Shown here in pieces: positions 1-12,781 of a DNA stretch of 64,000 nt. The translations under genes and the position numbers were made by a program. The DNA is taken from assembly GCF_964656455.1 (NCBI RefSeq), contig NC_135719.1, forward strand, positions 71,784,283-71,848,282. Direction: 5' to 3'. Under the pieces are notes generated by a model, which saw nothing but the letters and a program-made list of their open reading frames with translations, did not search any database and had not been told where the DNA came from. The number at the start of each line of letters is the position of its first letter. Position 1 is the stretch's first letter. Origin of the DNA: Halichoerus grypus (taxonomy: Eukaryota; Chordata; Mammalia; Carnivora; Phocidae).

Positions 1-2082
<2,082 letters not shown>

Positions 2083-2111
2083 GGTGGAGCTGTTTGTGCC
2101 CAGCAGGGAGC

Positions 2112-2696
2112 CTGTAACAGGAAACACAGAGCCCAAGGTCAGAGGCAGCCAAGCAGGGAGGGTGGGCACAACCTGGGGGCTGGGCTTGGGGCCAGGGCCC
2201 TGGGGCATCCCCCTCTGGCCCCACATTTGCTGGACGGGGCGGGGGTGGGGGGACGACAATATTTACTTTGAACAGGGCATCTGGAAGAAAAAGAGTCGAG
2301 GAGAGGAGACTGTAGTTTTAAAGTTGGGGGTTGGCCCTGGGGCAAAGACCAACCACCTGGGGACTTTTCCTTGGGAAGCTGAGGGCAAACAGCAGGACCA
2401 GGAGATGCAGTCTGGGGGCGCAGGGAGGCATGGGGAAGTAGAGACTCTCCTCTAGACGACTGATAGAAAGGTGTGGGGAGCGCTGGGAGAATAAAAGAAA
2501 ATCTTGGGGAGTACTGACGAGTTGGTTTATGAACCCCAAGGCCGGAGAGAAGAGCTCTGGAGCCCTTTGACGACAGGGACACGGGGGAAGGCGAAGAGTA
2601 GGAGATCCGGGGTCCGCCGAGGGGCTGAAGCCTCGGAGCTCAAGGTGGCTGACCAGGGCAGCACCGGTCCTCGGCGGCCGCCCGGGGACTCCTTAC
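2112..2696 (-). other. THBS1: THBS1 intron 1 (within the 5' UTR)
   Basis: A 585-base intron separating non-coding exon 1 from exon 2. The donor GTAAGG is at 2696-2691 and the acceptor TTACAG is at 2117-2112. Its 5' half lies in the CpG-rich promoter island, so it may hold regulatory sites. No repeat is seen. Confidence 0.88.
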
Positions 2697-2846
2697 CTGT
2701 GTGCACTCGGGTGCAGCGGCCCGGGGTGGCGGCGAGGGCGCAGCGACGGGCGCCGAGTCCCGGAGAGGCGCGGGGCGGGAGTCGGAGGCTGCGCGGGAAG
2801 GGCTCGCGGGAGCCGGGACTCGGCGGCCGGCTCGGAGGCAGTGGCT
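2697..2846 (-). other. THBS1: THBS1 exon 1, non-coding (5' end inferred)
   Basis: The 3' end is set by a consensus donor, ACAG followed by GTAAGG, with the intron beginning at 2696. The 5' end near 2846 is inferred as about 30 bases downstream of the TTTAAAA element and is not directly visible. The sequence is GC-rich 5' UTR. Human THBS1 also starts with a non-coding first exon. Confidence 0.75.
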
Positions 2847-2869
2847 GGCGAGGCGGCGGCGCGGCGCGC

Positions 2870-2876
2870 TTTTAAA
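2870..2876 (-). promoter_or_regulatory. THBS1: TATA element TTTAAAA of THBS1
   Basis: TTTAAAA on the minus strand, flanked by GCGC-rich sequence, lies upstream of the inferred exon 1. Human THBS1 also has a TTTAAAA-type TATA box as I recall. This places the start site near 2846. Confidence 0.85.
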
Positions 2877-2907
2877 GGCGCGCTCACATTCCTGGGGATT
2901 CCTCTGG

Positions 2908-2912
2908 CCAAT
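2908..2912 (+). promoter_or_regulatory. THBS1: CCAAT box, probable NF-Y site of THBS1
   Basis: The context TGGCCAATGGGAG puts CCAAT on the plus strand (ATTGG in gene orientation) about 64 bases upstream of the inferred start. An NF-Y site near -65 takes part in the serum response of human THBS1, from memory of promoter studies. Confidence 0.75.
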
Positions 2913-3154
2913 GGGAGGCGGCCGGGCAGGACGGGGGGGGGGCAGTCTGGGTTCCTCTCTCCGCCCCCCGCTGCCTGGCGCATAACTTTTCAGCTAGCGA
3001 GGTGTTGGGGGGGGGGTTCGGGCGAAGAGCGGTGGAAAGTCTCTGAAAAATAGGTGCCCGCCCACGCAGCCTTGGCGCACCCGCGAGCAGCGCTTTGGCC
3101 CCGGGAGTCAGTGTGAGCAACCCGAGCGGCGACGAGGCTTTAGCCTCCAACCTC

Positions 3155-3173
3155 CCCCCCCGCCCCGCCCCCA
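3155..3173 (-). promoter_or_regulatory. THBS1: GC boxes (Sp1/EGR1-like) upstream of THBS1
   Basis: A C-run joined to CGCCCCGCCCCC forms overlapping Sp1 and EGR1 type sites at about -310 to -330 relative to the inferred start site. Factor binding is inferred from motif only. Confidence 0.5.
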
Positions 3174-4093
3174 GACCCTTAGGGGGACTTTCAGGCAAAC
3201 CCATCTCCTTGAATACCTGGGCGACGGCTGACACTTGGGGACTGAGCCCGTTTGTAAAACCGAATGAGCCCGACGGGGTAAATGGGGCCGAGAGAGAACC
3301 AGTCGTTAAAGAAGTTCCCGCTGGGGTATTTGGTGACCCTCCTCCATCCCCGCGGTGGGTTGTGGGACCACGCGCCCGCCGTCCGCCCGAGCCCTAAGGG
3401 AGCTGAGTGCGGGGTCGCGTCGGCCAGCCGGGCGGTGAACAGAGCCCGCGTCCCCGCTGCCCGTCGGGGCACACTTTCCGCAGCTGCCGGGCGCCCAAGT
3501 CCCCGCGAAAGTCGCCTCTCGCCCTGCTACCGCGCTTCCACGGCTGGCCGCTTGGGGGCGGTATATGTATTCTGATGAAGGGGACGCGCGAAGACCGCTT
3601 CTTTCTAGCCAGGAATGTTAAGGAAACGTACTCCTATCTACTTCCCTCAAACCAAAACTGAGCTTGTGTCTTGAAAAACAGTTTTTCCGCCCACTCGTGC
3701 TTCTTAACGTGACTCCTGGTTGGAGGATTTGCGGAACCATCTGGCTCTGGGGTCAAACTATTTACAGAACAGATCCATAAAGTAATAAATTACCCTCCAC
3801 CTATCATTTTATTTCCTTTTTTCTTCCCTCAACGTTCTTTTCATTTTTCAGCTCCTGAAACAGAGGTGTGGGTTACATTTCTGTGGGTGCACCAATTACC
3901 ATGAGCGCAGCTGCTTAATGCTTCTGTCATTGGAAGTCTGGTCTCCAAACCACTGTCTCAAGCCAGCGTGACTCCAGCTGCCTGGAATTCCATTCATCTC
4001 TTAGGGCTGGGATGTCAGCAGCCACACTTTCCCTGCTGTGGACCTGCGCTATCAGGCTGGCCTTGAGACTCAGGACGCTAGGTAGTAACTTTA

Positions 4094-4103
4094 CCAAATA
4101 AGG
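4094..4103. promoter_or_regulatory. THBS1: CArG box CCAAATAAGG, candidate distal serum response element of THBS1
   Basis: This is an exact match to CC(A/T)6GG about 1.25 kb upstream of the inferred start site. Human THBS1 has a functional distal serum response element near -1280 by my recollection. The position and perfect consensus suggest it is the orthologous element, bound by SRF and its MRTF or TCF partners. Confidence 0.7.
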
Positions 4104-4257
4104 ATCTCAGCCACAGGCTGGGGAAAGCCCTCGGGTTCACCTTCCTTCTTAGGACTCACACCTGGCAGGACTCCTAACTGCTGGAAACACCCACGAGTTT
4201 GTGTTCATCAAAGGGCAGTTTCACTTTTCCTGTGTGGGAGTGTTGTGTGACAAGGGG

Positions 4258-4263
4258 CACGTG
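4258..4263. promoter_or_regulatory. Canonical E-box CACGTG, candidate USF/bHLH site
   Basis: A palindromic CACGTG lies about 1.4 kb upstream of the THBS1 start. USF-type factors regulate THBS1 in response to glucose, but the site known in human is in a different position. Motif-only evidence. Confidence 0.3.
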
Positions 4264-4478
4264 TGTGTGGATTACAGCATGAATGTTTTCTAGTTACTCA
4301 ATATACATCGAGTACTTCTGGAAGATGACAAGTATGTTCCTAAGACACATGTTGGTTTGTTGCTTAAGTAATAACTAAACCTGAGAGCCAGATAGATTTC
4401 ACATGTTGAGAGACAGAAACAAAAGTTTCTATCGGATAATTAGTCAAATCAGATTCCTGTTGTAGAAGTCATCGGTAA

Positions 4479-4485
4479 TGACTCA
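4479..4485. promoter_or_regulatory. AP-1 consensus TGACTCA
   Basis: A perfect AP-1 site about 1.6 kb upstream of the inferred THBS1 start, near the CArG box. It is a plausible partner in serum or immediate-early control, on motif evidence only. Confidence 0.35.
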
Positions 4486-6289
4486 TCCAAACAGATCCGA
4501 AGATTCCAGAGTCAGCAGCCATACATGTCCCTCTCCTTCCTTCTCCCTAGCATCCTGTGTGCTCCTTGAAAGGCAATTTTTTCTTTTCACTTGCTATTAA
4601 TTCTTCATCATATCAAGCACTTAGGCACAGTTTTTGGAGGGATGGCCAGCTGATGGCCCCCTGCTTATTCACCCACTTGCTAATTTTAGACAGATCAGCT
4701 GGGGGCATAAGGTCCACAAGAGGCCCACAAAAAGGATACAGCTTTCCTTTTGTAGAAAGCTCATCTCCCCTGGGGAGATAGATAGGCTAGAAGAGAAGCT
4801 CACTTGAATGCCCCCTCAGGCTAGCTGCTTCCGTGACTAAGGGACTGTGGGAATCCCTCTGGATTTTCTTGGAACTTGGCTTCTTTTAACAAAACAAGGA
4901 GAAGAATTTTATCCTCAGACATGCTTTCCAGATAGGAAGGTGATCTGTACGGTGGCAGGGAAGAGCTATCTTGTCAAAGAAAGCTGACAGAGGTATAGGA
5001 GTTATTTAGTGCAAACACAAAGACCTTACCCAAGTCACAGCACTCTAGTTTTTCTGGTGGAAAGGACTGATCACAGTGGAGGGGGTGTTTGGGCAGCGTT
5101 AGAAACTTACCCACATTCCACCTGGTCAGTGTGTGCTGAAAATATTCCCCGGAAACCTAAATACCTCAGGGAAGCTTTGAGAGAAGCAGCAATGGAAAAA
5201 AGGGGAAAGAAAACCTCCACCTTTAAATGGAGGGATATCGTCCCTCTTGGGTCTGTATTTACAAATGCTGGGATTTCAGGCCAGTAATCTGACATGGACC
5301 CGAGTGATGGGTCTTCCAGGGAAAGGGTCCAGTTCTCTCTTTGCCAAGTTGCTATCCTTGAGTATTATGTATTTAAAATTAAACTGTAAGGCATATGGCA
5401 TTTTGCTGTAGGATTTCCTTTTTCCAAGTTCCCCTAATTGGATGTGGGATTGACCTAAAAATATTGCCAGTAAATAGGAGGAAAGGACTGTCAGTAACAG
5501 CTAGTTTAAAAATTACATGTGATTAAGGAGAGCAGGATAATTGAGAAAAAATTTTGTTTAGCAAAGAACAGCAAGGTGGGCTGTGATTTTGTGTAGGGAT
5601 TTAATAAAAAAACATATCGGAAATGTTCCGCAGTGGAAAATTTCTTCCAAGTGAGCAGCAATTCCAGAATAGACCAAAATCATAGCATCTCTACAATGAA
5701 GACATCACAAATTCATTCCCTCTGAATATTTTTCGGTAGCTCATAGCTCAAAGTTGTTTCAGTTCAGCTACCTTGATGGGCAAAGCCAGTGGCAAGTTAC
5801 CAGGAGATTTTTCTTATCCTTCAGTCCAACCCCAATCTGCCTCCTTCATGAGATGTTCTCCAGTGGCTTTATGTTGTACTCTTTCTTCTTTCTTTGAAGC
5901 ATGGCTTATCTCTACCCCAGAGTGCATCAGCTTACATTCTTTATTATTTAGTTTTTCAAAGTAAATTTTATTTTCTTATGTATAAGGACTCTATTGTAAG
6001 GACCCAAAGGTTTGGGCTTGGGAAGTGCTCTAATAGTTGAATTTCCAAGGCCCTTTGTGCTCAAGTGAATTTATGGTGCCAAGGAATTGGACTACTCACC
6101 ATTTCCCCCAACCAGCTATACCATTTCATGTGGATATGCTTGAGCCCTTGGGCTGCATGAGGTGACCGACTCCCAAACCTCGCGCCTGTCCCCACAGGAT
6201 TGAGTCAGTACTCTCTGGGAATTGATCTCAGTAAGAAGGGGTAGAATCGTTGGCTTCCAGGTAACTCCCTTCTCCACTACCATCTCCTC

Positions 6290-6672
6290 CTGTCCAGACA
6301 GTGATTAATTTGGGAATTGCCATGTGACCCAATTCTGGCCAATGAGAAGTTTGCTGAAGGCTTCTGGGAAAACTTCTTTCTTATTTTTCAGAAAAAGCCC
6401 TGGGAAATCAGGCTCTCTCTGGCTCCATTTGGACGTGAACAAGAATGCTGAGAAACGCTGTTGGCCACTAGGGGAGCCAAACTCAGCAAGAGACCAATGT
6501 TGCGGAAGGAAAAGCAGAGACCTGGAAGGCACCTGAATGTTAGACTACATTTTTTGAGTTGCTAAATCTACCAACCCTGAAGGCTCACCTGCCTCCAGAT
6601 TTCTCTAGATATGTGCTGATTATTTAAGCCAATTTGTTGCTGTTTCCTGTTACTCAGAGCCACAAATATCAC
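6290..6672 (+). repeat. Old MaLR (MLT1-type) solo LTR
   Basis: The 3' half has the typical MLT1 order: CTAAATCTACCAACCCTGAAGG, CTCACCTGCCTCCAGATTTCT, TTATTTAAGCCAATTTG, then TTTCCTGTTACT. The left border is approximate. Confidence 0.6.
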
Positions 6673-7240
6673 AACGCCTGCAGCTTTTTCATCTGCCTGG
6701 ATTGCCTTTTCACTCATACTTCACTGGAACCTCTTCTGACTTCTTTTGGATAAGAGAAAGAAGAATAAGTCACAGGATAAAATATATTAAAGACTCTTCA
6801 CATTTATTATTCAAGCGTTTTCTGGAGAAGTTGCGCCATCCTTTCTTCCTTTGCCTTTGCCAGCAGCAAACACTACCCACTGTTGAGATGTAGTCCAGGG
6901 CGCTCACAGAGAAAAGGCTAGTCAGGAGTAGCTGATCATGAGTGAAGGAGTTGGGAAATGGACCTGCTAGGAAATCGAGGACATGGGGCAAGAAGAAGGA
7001 AAAAGGAGATGATGAGATCTCAGCCTGGGCCCAGAGATGGAAGTGTGGAGAGTTAGCAAGAAAGGAAAATGAGGGAATTCCTCTTACCAGAGATAATGAT
7101 AGACCCCTCACCCACCATGCCGTCTTTCACAAAAGACCCATTGGTCCTCTGGATGGGGGTGCAGGGCTACTTGGGTTGATGGTGAAAAGTTGGAGCAGCC
7201 TCTCCAAATTCCCTTTCATGTTCTTCTCTCTCTTTGACTT

Positions 7241-7560
7241 TTTTTTCAGCTTTATTGAGGTAAACTGACAAAATGATCAGATACTCAAAATATACGTGCA
7301 ATGTGCAGTTAATATACCCGTCCATTGGGAAAGGGCTCCCTCCATCAAGTTAATCAACACATCCATCAGCTCACATAGTTACCTTTCTTGTGTTTACTTT
7401 CTACTCTTTACTTTCTACTCTCATAGCAAATGCCAATTAGATAATACGGTATTATCAACTGTAGTCACCATGTTATGCATTAGATCCTCAGATCTTATTC
7501 TCTACTCAGCTTTTATGCTTTATTATCTCAGTGTCCTTCTGGAGCATTCATAGGTACGGC
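7241..7560 (-). repeat. Old L1 (L1MA/L1MB-like) 3' end, antisense
   Basis: It begins with CAGCTTTATTGAGGTAAACTGAC and continues with ATCAAGTTAATCAACACATCC and TATTATCAACTGTAGTCACC, the known reversed 3' end of mammalian L1M elements. Confidence 0.8.
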
Positions 7561-7784
7561 TGGTTTGGGTTTCAGTGTGAGAACTTTTTCTTTTCTATCT
7601 TTGCCACCTCACAAGAAGGGCGCACATCTGAAGGCAGCCTTACAGATAAGGGCAGGGGGCTGGGGTATCACTGATGGTCTCAGTGTAATGAGTCCAAAGA
7701 CTCCTGCCTTCCACTTTCTTCTTTCTCTCCCAGTACTTGAAATTCCTCCATAAATAAAATCTGGGAATTTTTAAGCCAGAAATA

Positions 7785-7925
7785 GCCAGCTAGTCCAACC
7801 ACTCAGTTAATAGATGAAGTTGGTTCAAGGAGGGGAAGTGACCTGAATGAGGTCCTAGAGCCTGTTGGTGGTGGAAGTCCAGAAAACAGCCCAGGTGCCC
7901 TGACCTCCAGCTCAATCTTTCCCTG
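7785..7925 (-). repeat. MIR SINE, antisense, decayed
   Basis: The order GATGAAG, GGGGAAGTGACCTGAATGAGGTC, then GCCCTGACCTCCAG matches a diverged reverse MIR core and 5' part. Confidence 0.5.
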
Positions 7926-10874
7926 GCTCGAGACTCATTGCATATGGTTTTGAAGATGTCTCAGTATTAAAATCAGCAGAAGAGCTTTCCAATTTGCCTG
8001 TTTAGAACAAGGTATGAGAGATGGGAGACCCAGGAGGTGAAGAGAAGAGGGAGGAAGGAAGGACAGAGAAAACACTGAACATAGCTTGTTGACCAAAGCT
8101 GCCTCTATTTTTCTCTCTGCTCCCCTCAGAGTCCCTGACTCTCTCTTGACTTTTCTGTAACACTTCCTGCTGCTCCTGGGAGGGGCGCTACATCTTGGCT
8201 TGAGCTTGGGATTGCCAAGTGCTTTAGAAATGCACCATTACTTCAGATTTACCCAGCCGAGGAGGCGATGGAGAATCACTTTGATTCTTGAGCAGGGTTT
8301 ATGGAACTAGAGGAAATTTGACTTCCAGGCTCTCTGGGAACTATGAAAGAATCCATCAGCCCATCACCAGCCAAATCTTTTGTAGAGTGAGATGTGTAGT
8401 TGTTTTGCCCACAACTGAAGGGTCCAGGGAGTACCTGGGTTAGGTATGGGAGCCTCACAGGTGGTTCAAAGGCTGAAAAAAGTACAGACAAGTTAGCTTG
8501 CAGAGGAATAGAATGTGCTTTAATTCTGTACCTTGTTTTTCTTATTGATATTGTAATGGTGTTGATCTATTTATTTTCACACAGTATGTGGAGTAATGGC
8601 AGTATCTTTGGAAATAATGATTTCCTGAAAGTGGAGATTATGACAACATTGGAATGTTTCTGATATGGGTTGAGAAATGTCTCCTGGATGTCTTCACCAA
8701 TGGCATGGATGGTAGTTAATCTGGAATTTAGTGACCTTCAGGGGTCCCTGTCACTGAGGAAGTCTATGACACTGCAAAGCTATGAAACAATGGAGTTTCC
8801 AGGATTTCCGTGAGGGAGTTTGTTTCTGATGCTGATTATACACATTCCTCCTATAGAATTTAACTTTTCTGAGGTTCAACATGCTATTTCAAGCCACCCA
8901 TTTATAAATTATAATTTTTCAAATTTTCTGAACAGTCTTCACATGTGCAGTCCAGATTAAGTGATCTTTCCAAGTCTTCTGTTGTTATCTTTTTTTTTTT
9001 TCCTGGAAGAAAAGTATGAGAGTCAGTTAAAAGGGTACGGCAAGCAAACATAAAGAAAACTCCAACTATTGTGTGAAGAATTTTGAAGATGGACGATGAC
9101 ATGGAAATTGGCATCCAATTTAGGTCTCGATGAAAAACTCACATGCCACTGGGGAACGTGGACAGTGACCAAATGGCCGGGCCACTGGGCATTTGTTTTA
9201 AGTGATACCAATCTCTTGGGAGGTGTTTTTTCCCCCTTTTCTCTTTTGTAATAGTGAGATCATGACAACTGGCGTTTCGCAGAATGGAGCCAAGAGAACT
9301 GTCACTCTTTCTAATTTAAGAGGATGAGTGTATAGTCTGAAGAAAGCTTGTAAATGTTATTACGACACAAAGATAAACATGGCTGCTTCCCAGGGAAGAG
9401 GTGTACACAAAGGAAACTTCTTGTTTTTCTCTTCTCTTCCTCCCTTTCTTCTTAGTTTCCTTCCCCTCTCCTCTCTTATTTTCTTTTCTTTCCCCTTCCT
9501 CTTCCCCCTCTCTTCTCCTTCTCCTCTTTATGAGCCAAATGCTCATTATTCAATTACCTCGAGTCCACTTGCTTGAGTTCGAAGTCCTGACTTTCATCAG
9601 AATTCTAACCCCTGCCCCCTTTGCTCTTTGTCCCAAGACTTGAAGACAGAAGGCATCTGTATGGCTTCCCCTTCCTGTTTCCCTCGTCGGTGTGTCCATC
9701 CTTCCCTAAGGCATGGCACCTTGAGCCTCATGGGTCTTGTCGAACCTGGTAGGTAGGGGTTGGACTCCATGGGGGAGGAGTGAGAGAAGGGGAGATGGGG
9801 ATTTACCAACAAGCTGGGGGGACTTTAGTTTCAGGGGCTTTTCCTGTGCAGGGCTCCTTCCAAGGCCCTAGAGAGGCCCTAGCGAAGTGGTCATGTGGTC
9901 AAATGTTCGGTAACATGTACAAAAGTAAGATATTTTAACCAAAACTCCACAGACTTTTTCATTCTAACTTGACTCTGTTACACTTCTCCTCATGTTGGAG
10001 AGTAAAGTGACCACAGGCAGTTTCTGGATCTGGCTAAAGGGACACAGCAGAAAGATGTATTTGTATGGTTTGCTGTCACTTGTACATGTGCTGAAGTAAT
10101 TGCTAGCCATCGTGGCCTGGGAATGGCTTCCATGAGTACTCCTGTTGCCTGCCTGGTGTCCTAACAGGAACGTGTAGGTCCAGAGGTGGCATTGCCATAC
10201 GTGTCCTACAGTGTCTGACCCTGCATGCATGTGTGTAGTGGAGCAGAGACAAAGATTTAAATGTATGGAGCCAGGAGGGAGTCTGTGGAAAAATGTTACA
10301 GAAGTGTAAGATACAAATAGTTTATTAATTTTTCTGGATTTTGTGGTGTCCGTGGTGTTTGTTACTTGAAGTATTTTTTAGTTTGCTATGACTGTTCTCA
10401 TTTCAAATGAGCATCCATTTTTACCTAATTCTGAATTCATAATTTTGTGATATTTTTCTTAAATAAGACTCCCTAAATTATAAACATTTTAGGCCCACCT
10501 AACTTGACTCTTCCCCTGGAGGAGATGCTTAAGAGGGAAACTGAAGAGGGAGAGAGCATGGGGAGCACTCCCCAGGATGACAACAGAGGCAGCCATGTGA
10601 AAGATCATCAGAACAAGGGGCATAGGATTTTCCTCTTTTGGTGCCTGTGCTTATGTGTGTGTGTGGTAGGCATTGTTAAGTGCATGGTATCAGGAACACT
10701 GTAGACATTGACACGTCTACAGATTTGGAGAAAAAAATGAAGCCAGAAGGGGGAAAGGAAAGCATGACTTGGATGTGCTAATTATTATAATAATCTGCAT
10801 GAATTGCTTACCATTGATACTTCATTACAGCATAGCAGAATAAGAATTATATATACTGAGTCATGTTTCAGATT
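7926..10874. other. Intergenic stretch without a recognised gene
   Basis: I see no coding signal. It contains a long pyrimidine-rich tract at 9417-9530 and otherwise sequence I cannot assign. Confidence 0.5.
9417..9530. repeat. Polypyrimidine (CT-rich) low-complexity tract
   Basis: About 110 bases almost purely C and T on the plus strand, made of TTCCTCCC, TTTCTT and CTTCTCCTTC units. It gives rise to spurious lysine/glutamate-rich open frames on the other strand. Confidence 0.85.
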
Positions 10875-10889
10875 AACTTGTCTAAGTTT

Positions 10890-11095
10890 TTTTTTTTTTT
10901 TTTAAAGATTTTATTTATTTATTTGACAGAAAGAGACAGCGAACAAGAGAGGGAACACAGCAGGGGGAGTGGGAGAGGGAGAAGTAGGCTTCCCGCTGAG
11001 CAGGGAGCCCGATGTGGGGCTTGATCCCAGGACCCTGGGATCATGACCTGAGCCGATGGCAGATGCTTAACCGACTGAGCCACCCAGGCGCCCCT
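10890..11095 (-). mobile_element. CAN-SINE (tRNA-Lys derived), antisense
   Basis: Poly-T then AAAGATTTTATTTATTTATTTGACAG, a GAGA body, and the reversed head GAGCCACCCAGGCGCCCC. A 15-base target-site duplication AACTTGTCTAAGTTT is at 10875-10889 and 11096-11110. Confidence 0.95.
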
Positions 11096-11162
11096 AACTT
11101 GTCTAAGTTTTGATTATAACCTCACTTTTTTTTTTTCTTTCATGAAGACAGAGATGTTTTAT

Positions 11163-11282
11163 TTTTATTTATTTTTTTTTAATTTAAATTCGATTAGCCA
11201 ACATTTGGTACATCATTAGTTTCAGATGTAGAGTTCAATAATTCATCAGTTGCGTATAACACCCAGTGCTCTACATGTGACA
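11163..11282 (-). mobile_element. Young L1 3' terminus, antisense, short fragment
   Basis: The T-rich lead followed by AATTTAAATTCGATTAGCC, CATTAGTTTCAGATGTAGAG and ATAACACCCAGTGCTC is the reversed end of a carnivore L1 3' UTR. Confidence 0.75.
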
Positions 11283-11414
11283 GTGTTGGAAAGTTTGAAG
11301 AGTGAACTCCAACAACTAGAGCTTTAATTGATCCAAGATTTCAGTATCTCTAATCATGGGGCCTTCAATCTGCATGTGGGCATGTGTGTCAACATCCTGT
11401 TCTAAAATACTCCC
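11283..11414 (+). repeat. Unclassified repeat, copy 1 of a diverged pair
   Basis: It shares a colinear series of blocks with 13427-13558: GAGCTTTAATT, a diverged TTTCAG/TCTCAG block, AATCATGG, CCTTCAA, TATG/CATG, TCAA.ATCC and AAAT.CTCC. I do not recognise the family. Confidence 0.5.
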
Positions 11415-11421
11415 CACCAAT

Positions 11422-11572
11422 GGGGCCCCTGGGTGGCTCAGTTGGTTAAGCATGGGATCAAGCCCCGCGTTGGATTCCCTGCTCAGCAGAGAGCTTGCTT
11501 CTCCCTGTCTGCCGCTCCCCTTGCCTGTGCTCTCGTTCTCTCTGACAAATAAATAAAATCTTGAAAAAAAAT
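11422..11572 (+). mobile_element. CAN-SINE with an internal deletion
   Basis: The head GGGGCCCCTGGGTGGCTCAG runs straight from TTAAGCAT into GGGATCAAGCCCC, so about 35 bases between the A and B boxes are missing. The CT body and AAATAAATAAAATC tail are present. Target-site duplication AAAATrCTCCCCAC is at 11404-11418 and 11573-11587 with one difference. Confidence 0.9.
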
Positions 11573-11723
11573 AAAATGCTCCCCACTATTAAAAATAAAC
11601 AGACTCCACACTTGTAGTGTTAGAGTTGAGGGTTACCTGTAGGCTAATTACCTCTTGGAAGCTGTGGTGGGTTCCATGTACCCTGTGAGACAGGTCATTG
11701 TTTTTTTGCTATTTGCCAGATTT

Positions 11724-12138
11724 AAAAAAATATTTTTTTTATTAACATATAATGTATTATTTGTTTCAGAGGTACAGGTCTGTGATTCATCAGTCTTACA
11801 CAATTCACAACGCTCACCATAGCACATACCCTCCCCAATGTCTATCACCCAGCCACCCTATCCCTCCCACCCCCCTCCACTCCAGCAACCCTCAGTTTGT
11901 TTCCTAAGATTAAGAGTCTCTTATGGTTTGTCTCCCTCTTTGGTTTCGTCTTGTTTCATTTTTCCCTCCCTTCCCCTATGATCATCTGTCTTGTTTCTCA
12001 AATTCCTCTTATCAGTGAAATCATATGATACATGTCTTTCTCTGACTGACTTATTTTGCTTAGCATAATACCCTCTAGTTCCATCCACGTTGTTGCAAAT
12101 GGCAAGATTTCGTTTTTTTGATGGCTGCATAATATTCC

Positions 12139-12192
<54 letters not shown>

Positions 12193-12463
12193 CACCACAT
12201 CTTCTTTATCCATTCGTCTGTTGATGGACATCTAGGCTCTTTCCATAGTCTGGCTATTGTGAACATTGCTGTTATAAACATTGGGGTGCATGTGTTCCTT
12301 CAGATCACTACATTTGTATCTTTGGGGTAAATACCCAGTAGTGCAATTGCTGGATCATAGGGTAATTCTATTTTCAACTTTTTGAGGAACCCCCATACTG
12401 TTTTCCAGAGTGGCTGCACCAGCTCGCATTTCCACCAACAGTGTAGGAGAGTTCTTCTTTCTG
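11724..12463 (-). mobile_element. 5'-truncated carnivore L1, antisense (3' UTR and end of ORF2)
   Basis: Minus-strand translation around 12300-12500 gives typical L1 ORF2 C-terminal text ([19 protein letters not shown]). 11730-11900 is the carnivore L1 3' UTR. A 12-base duplication TTTGCCAGATTT flanks it at 11712-11723 and 12464-12475. It contains an expanded (TG)n(TA)n microsatellite at 12141-12191. There is no intact ORF, so it is dead. Confidence 0.92.
12141..12191. repeat. (TG)n(TA)n microsatellite inside the L1
   Basis: About 14 TG units followed by about 10 TA units, inserted in what is normally the ORF2 ATTCCATTGT stretch. Confidence 0.95.
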
Positions 12464-12540
12464 TTTGCCAGATTTTTTTCTGTTTATAGATGCAAACCAC
12501 CTTTAATGTAGTGTTTATTATTTAAATGTGCATGAGTATT

Positions 12541-12781
12541 TTTTTTTTTTTAAAGTCTAGTCTGAAGTATTTCTTTTTTCTTTTTTTTTTTTAAGAGATT
12601 TTATTTATTTATTTCACAGAGAGAGACACAGTGAGAGAGGGAACACAGCAGGGGGAGTGGGAGAGGGAGAAGCAGGCTCCTGGCCGAGCAGGGAGCCCGA
12701 TGCGGGGCTCGATCCCAGGACCCCGGGATCATGACCTGAGCTGAAGGCAGACGCTTAACGACTGAGCCACCCAGGTGCCCC
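12541..12781 (-). mobile_element. CAN-SINE, antisense
   Basis: Two T-runs at the tail side, then GATTTTATTTATTTATTTCACAG, a GAGA body and the reversed head CCACCCAGGTGCCCC. Flanking copies of TGCATGAGTATT are at 12529-12540 and 12782 onward. Confidence 0.93.

Larger units (their letters stand above)
2560..3600. promoter_or_regulatory. CpG island over the THBS1 promoter, exon 1 and part of intron 1
   Basis: The stretch is visibly GC-rich with dense CpG dinucleotides, in contrast with the AT-richer flanks where CpG is rare. It spans the inferred start site and extends about 750 bases upstream of it. Borders are by eye. Confidence 0.8.
3600..6289. other. Proximal THBS1 upstream region, unique sequence
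   Basis: Mostly single-copy looking sequence with no coding signal. Apart from the motifs listed, I recognise only a weak L2-like stretch around 4550-4630. It is the most likely place for proximal THBS1 enhancers. Confidence 0.5.

Noticed and set aside
2504..2985. Arg/Gly/Ala-rich open frames on both strands over the CpG island
   Set aside because: Open frames are expected in GC-rich DNA poor in stop codons. The composition is low-complexity and overlaps the THBS1 promoter and non-coding exon 1.
11729..11850. Similarity between the 11.7, 20.1 and 53.4 kb segments as a possible novel repeated gene
   Set aside because: All three are the same carnivore L1 3' UTR, with L1 ORF2 text or A-tails adjacent.
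12300..12500. Minus-strand frame resembling reverse transcriptase C-terminus
   Set aside because: It is the tail of L1 ORF2 in a 5'-truncated, microsatellite-interrupted element, so it is a repeat and not a gene.
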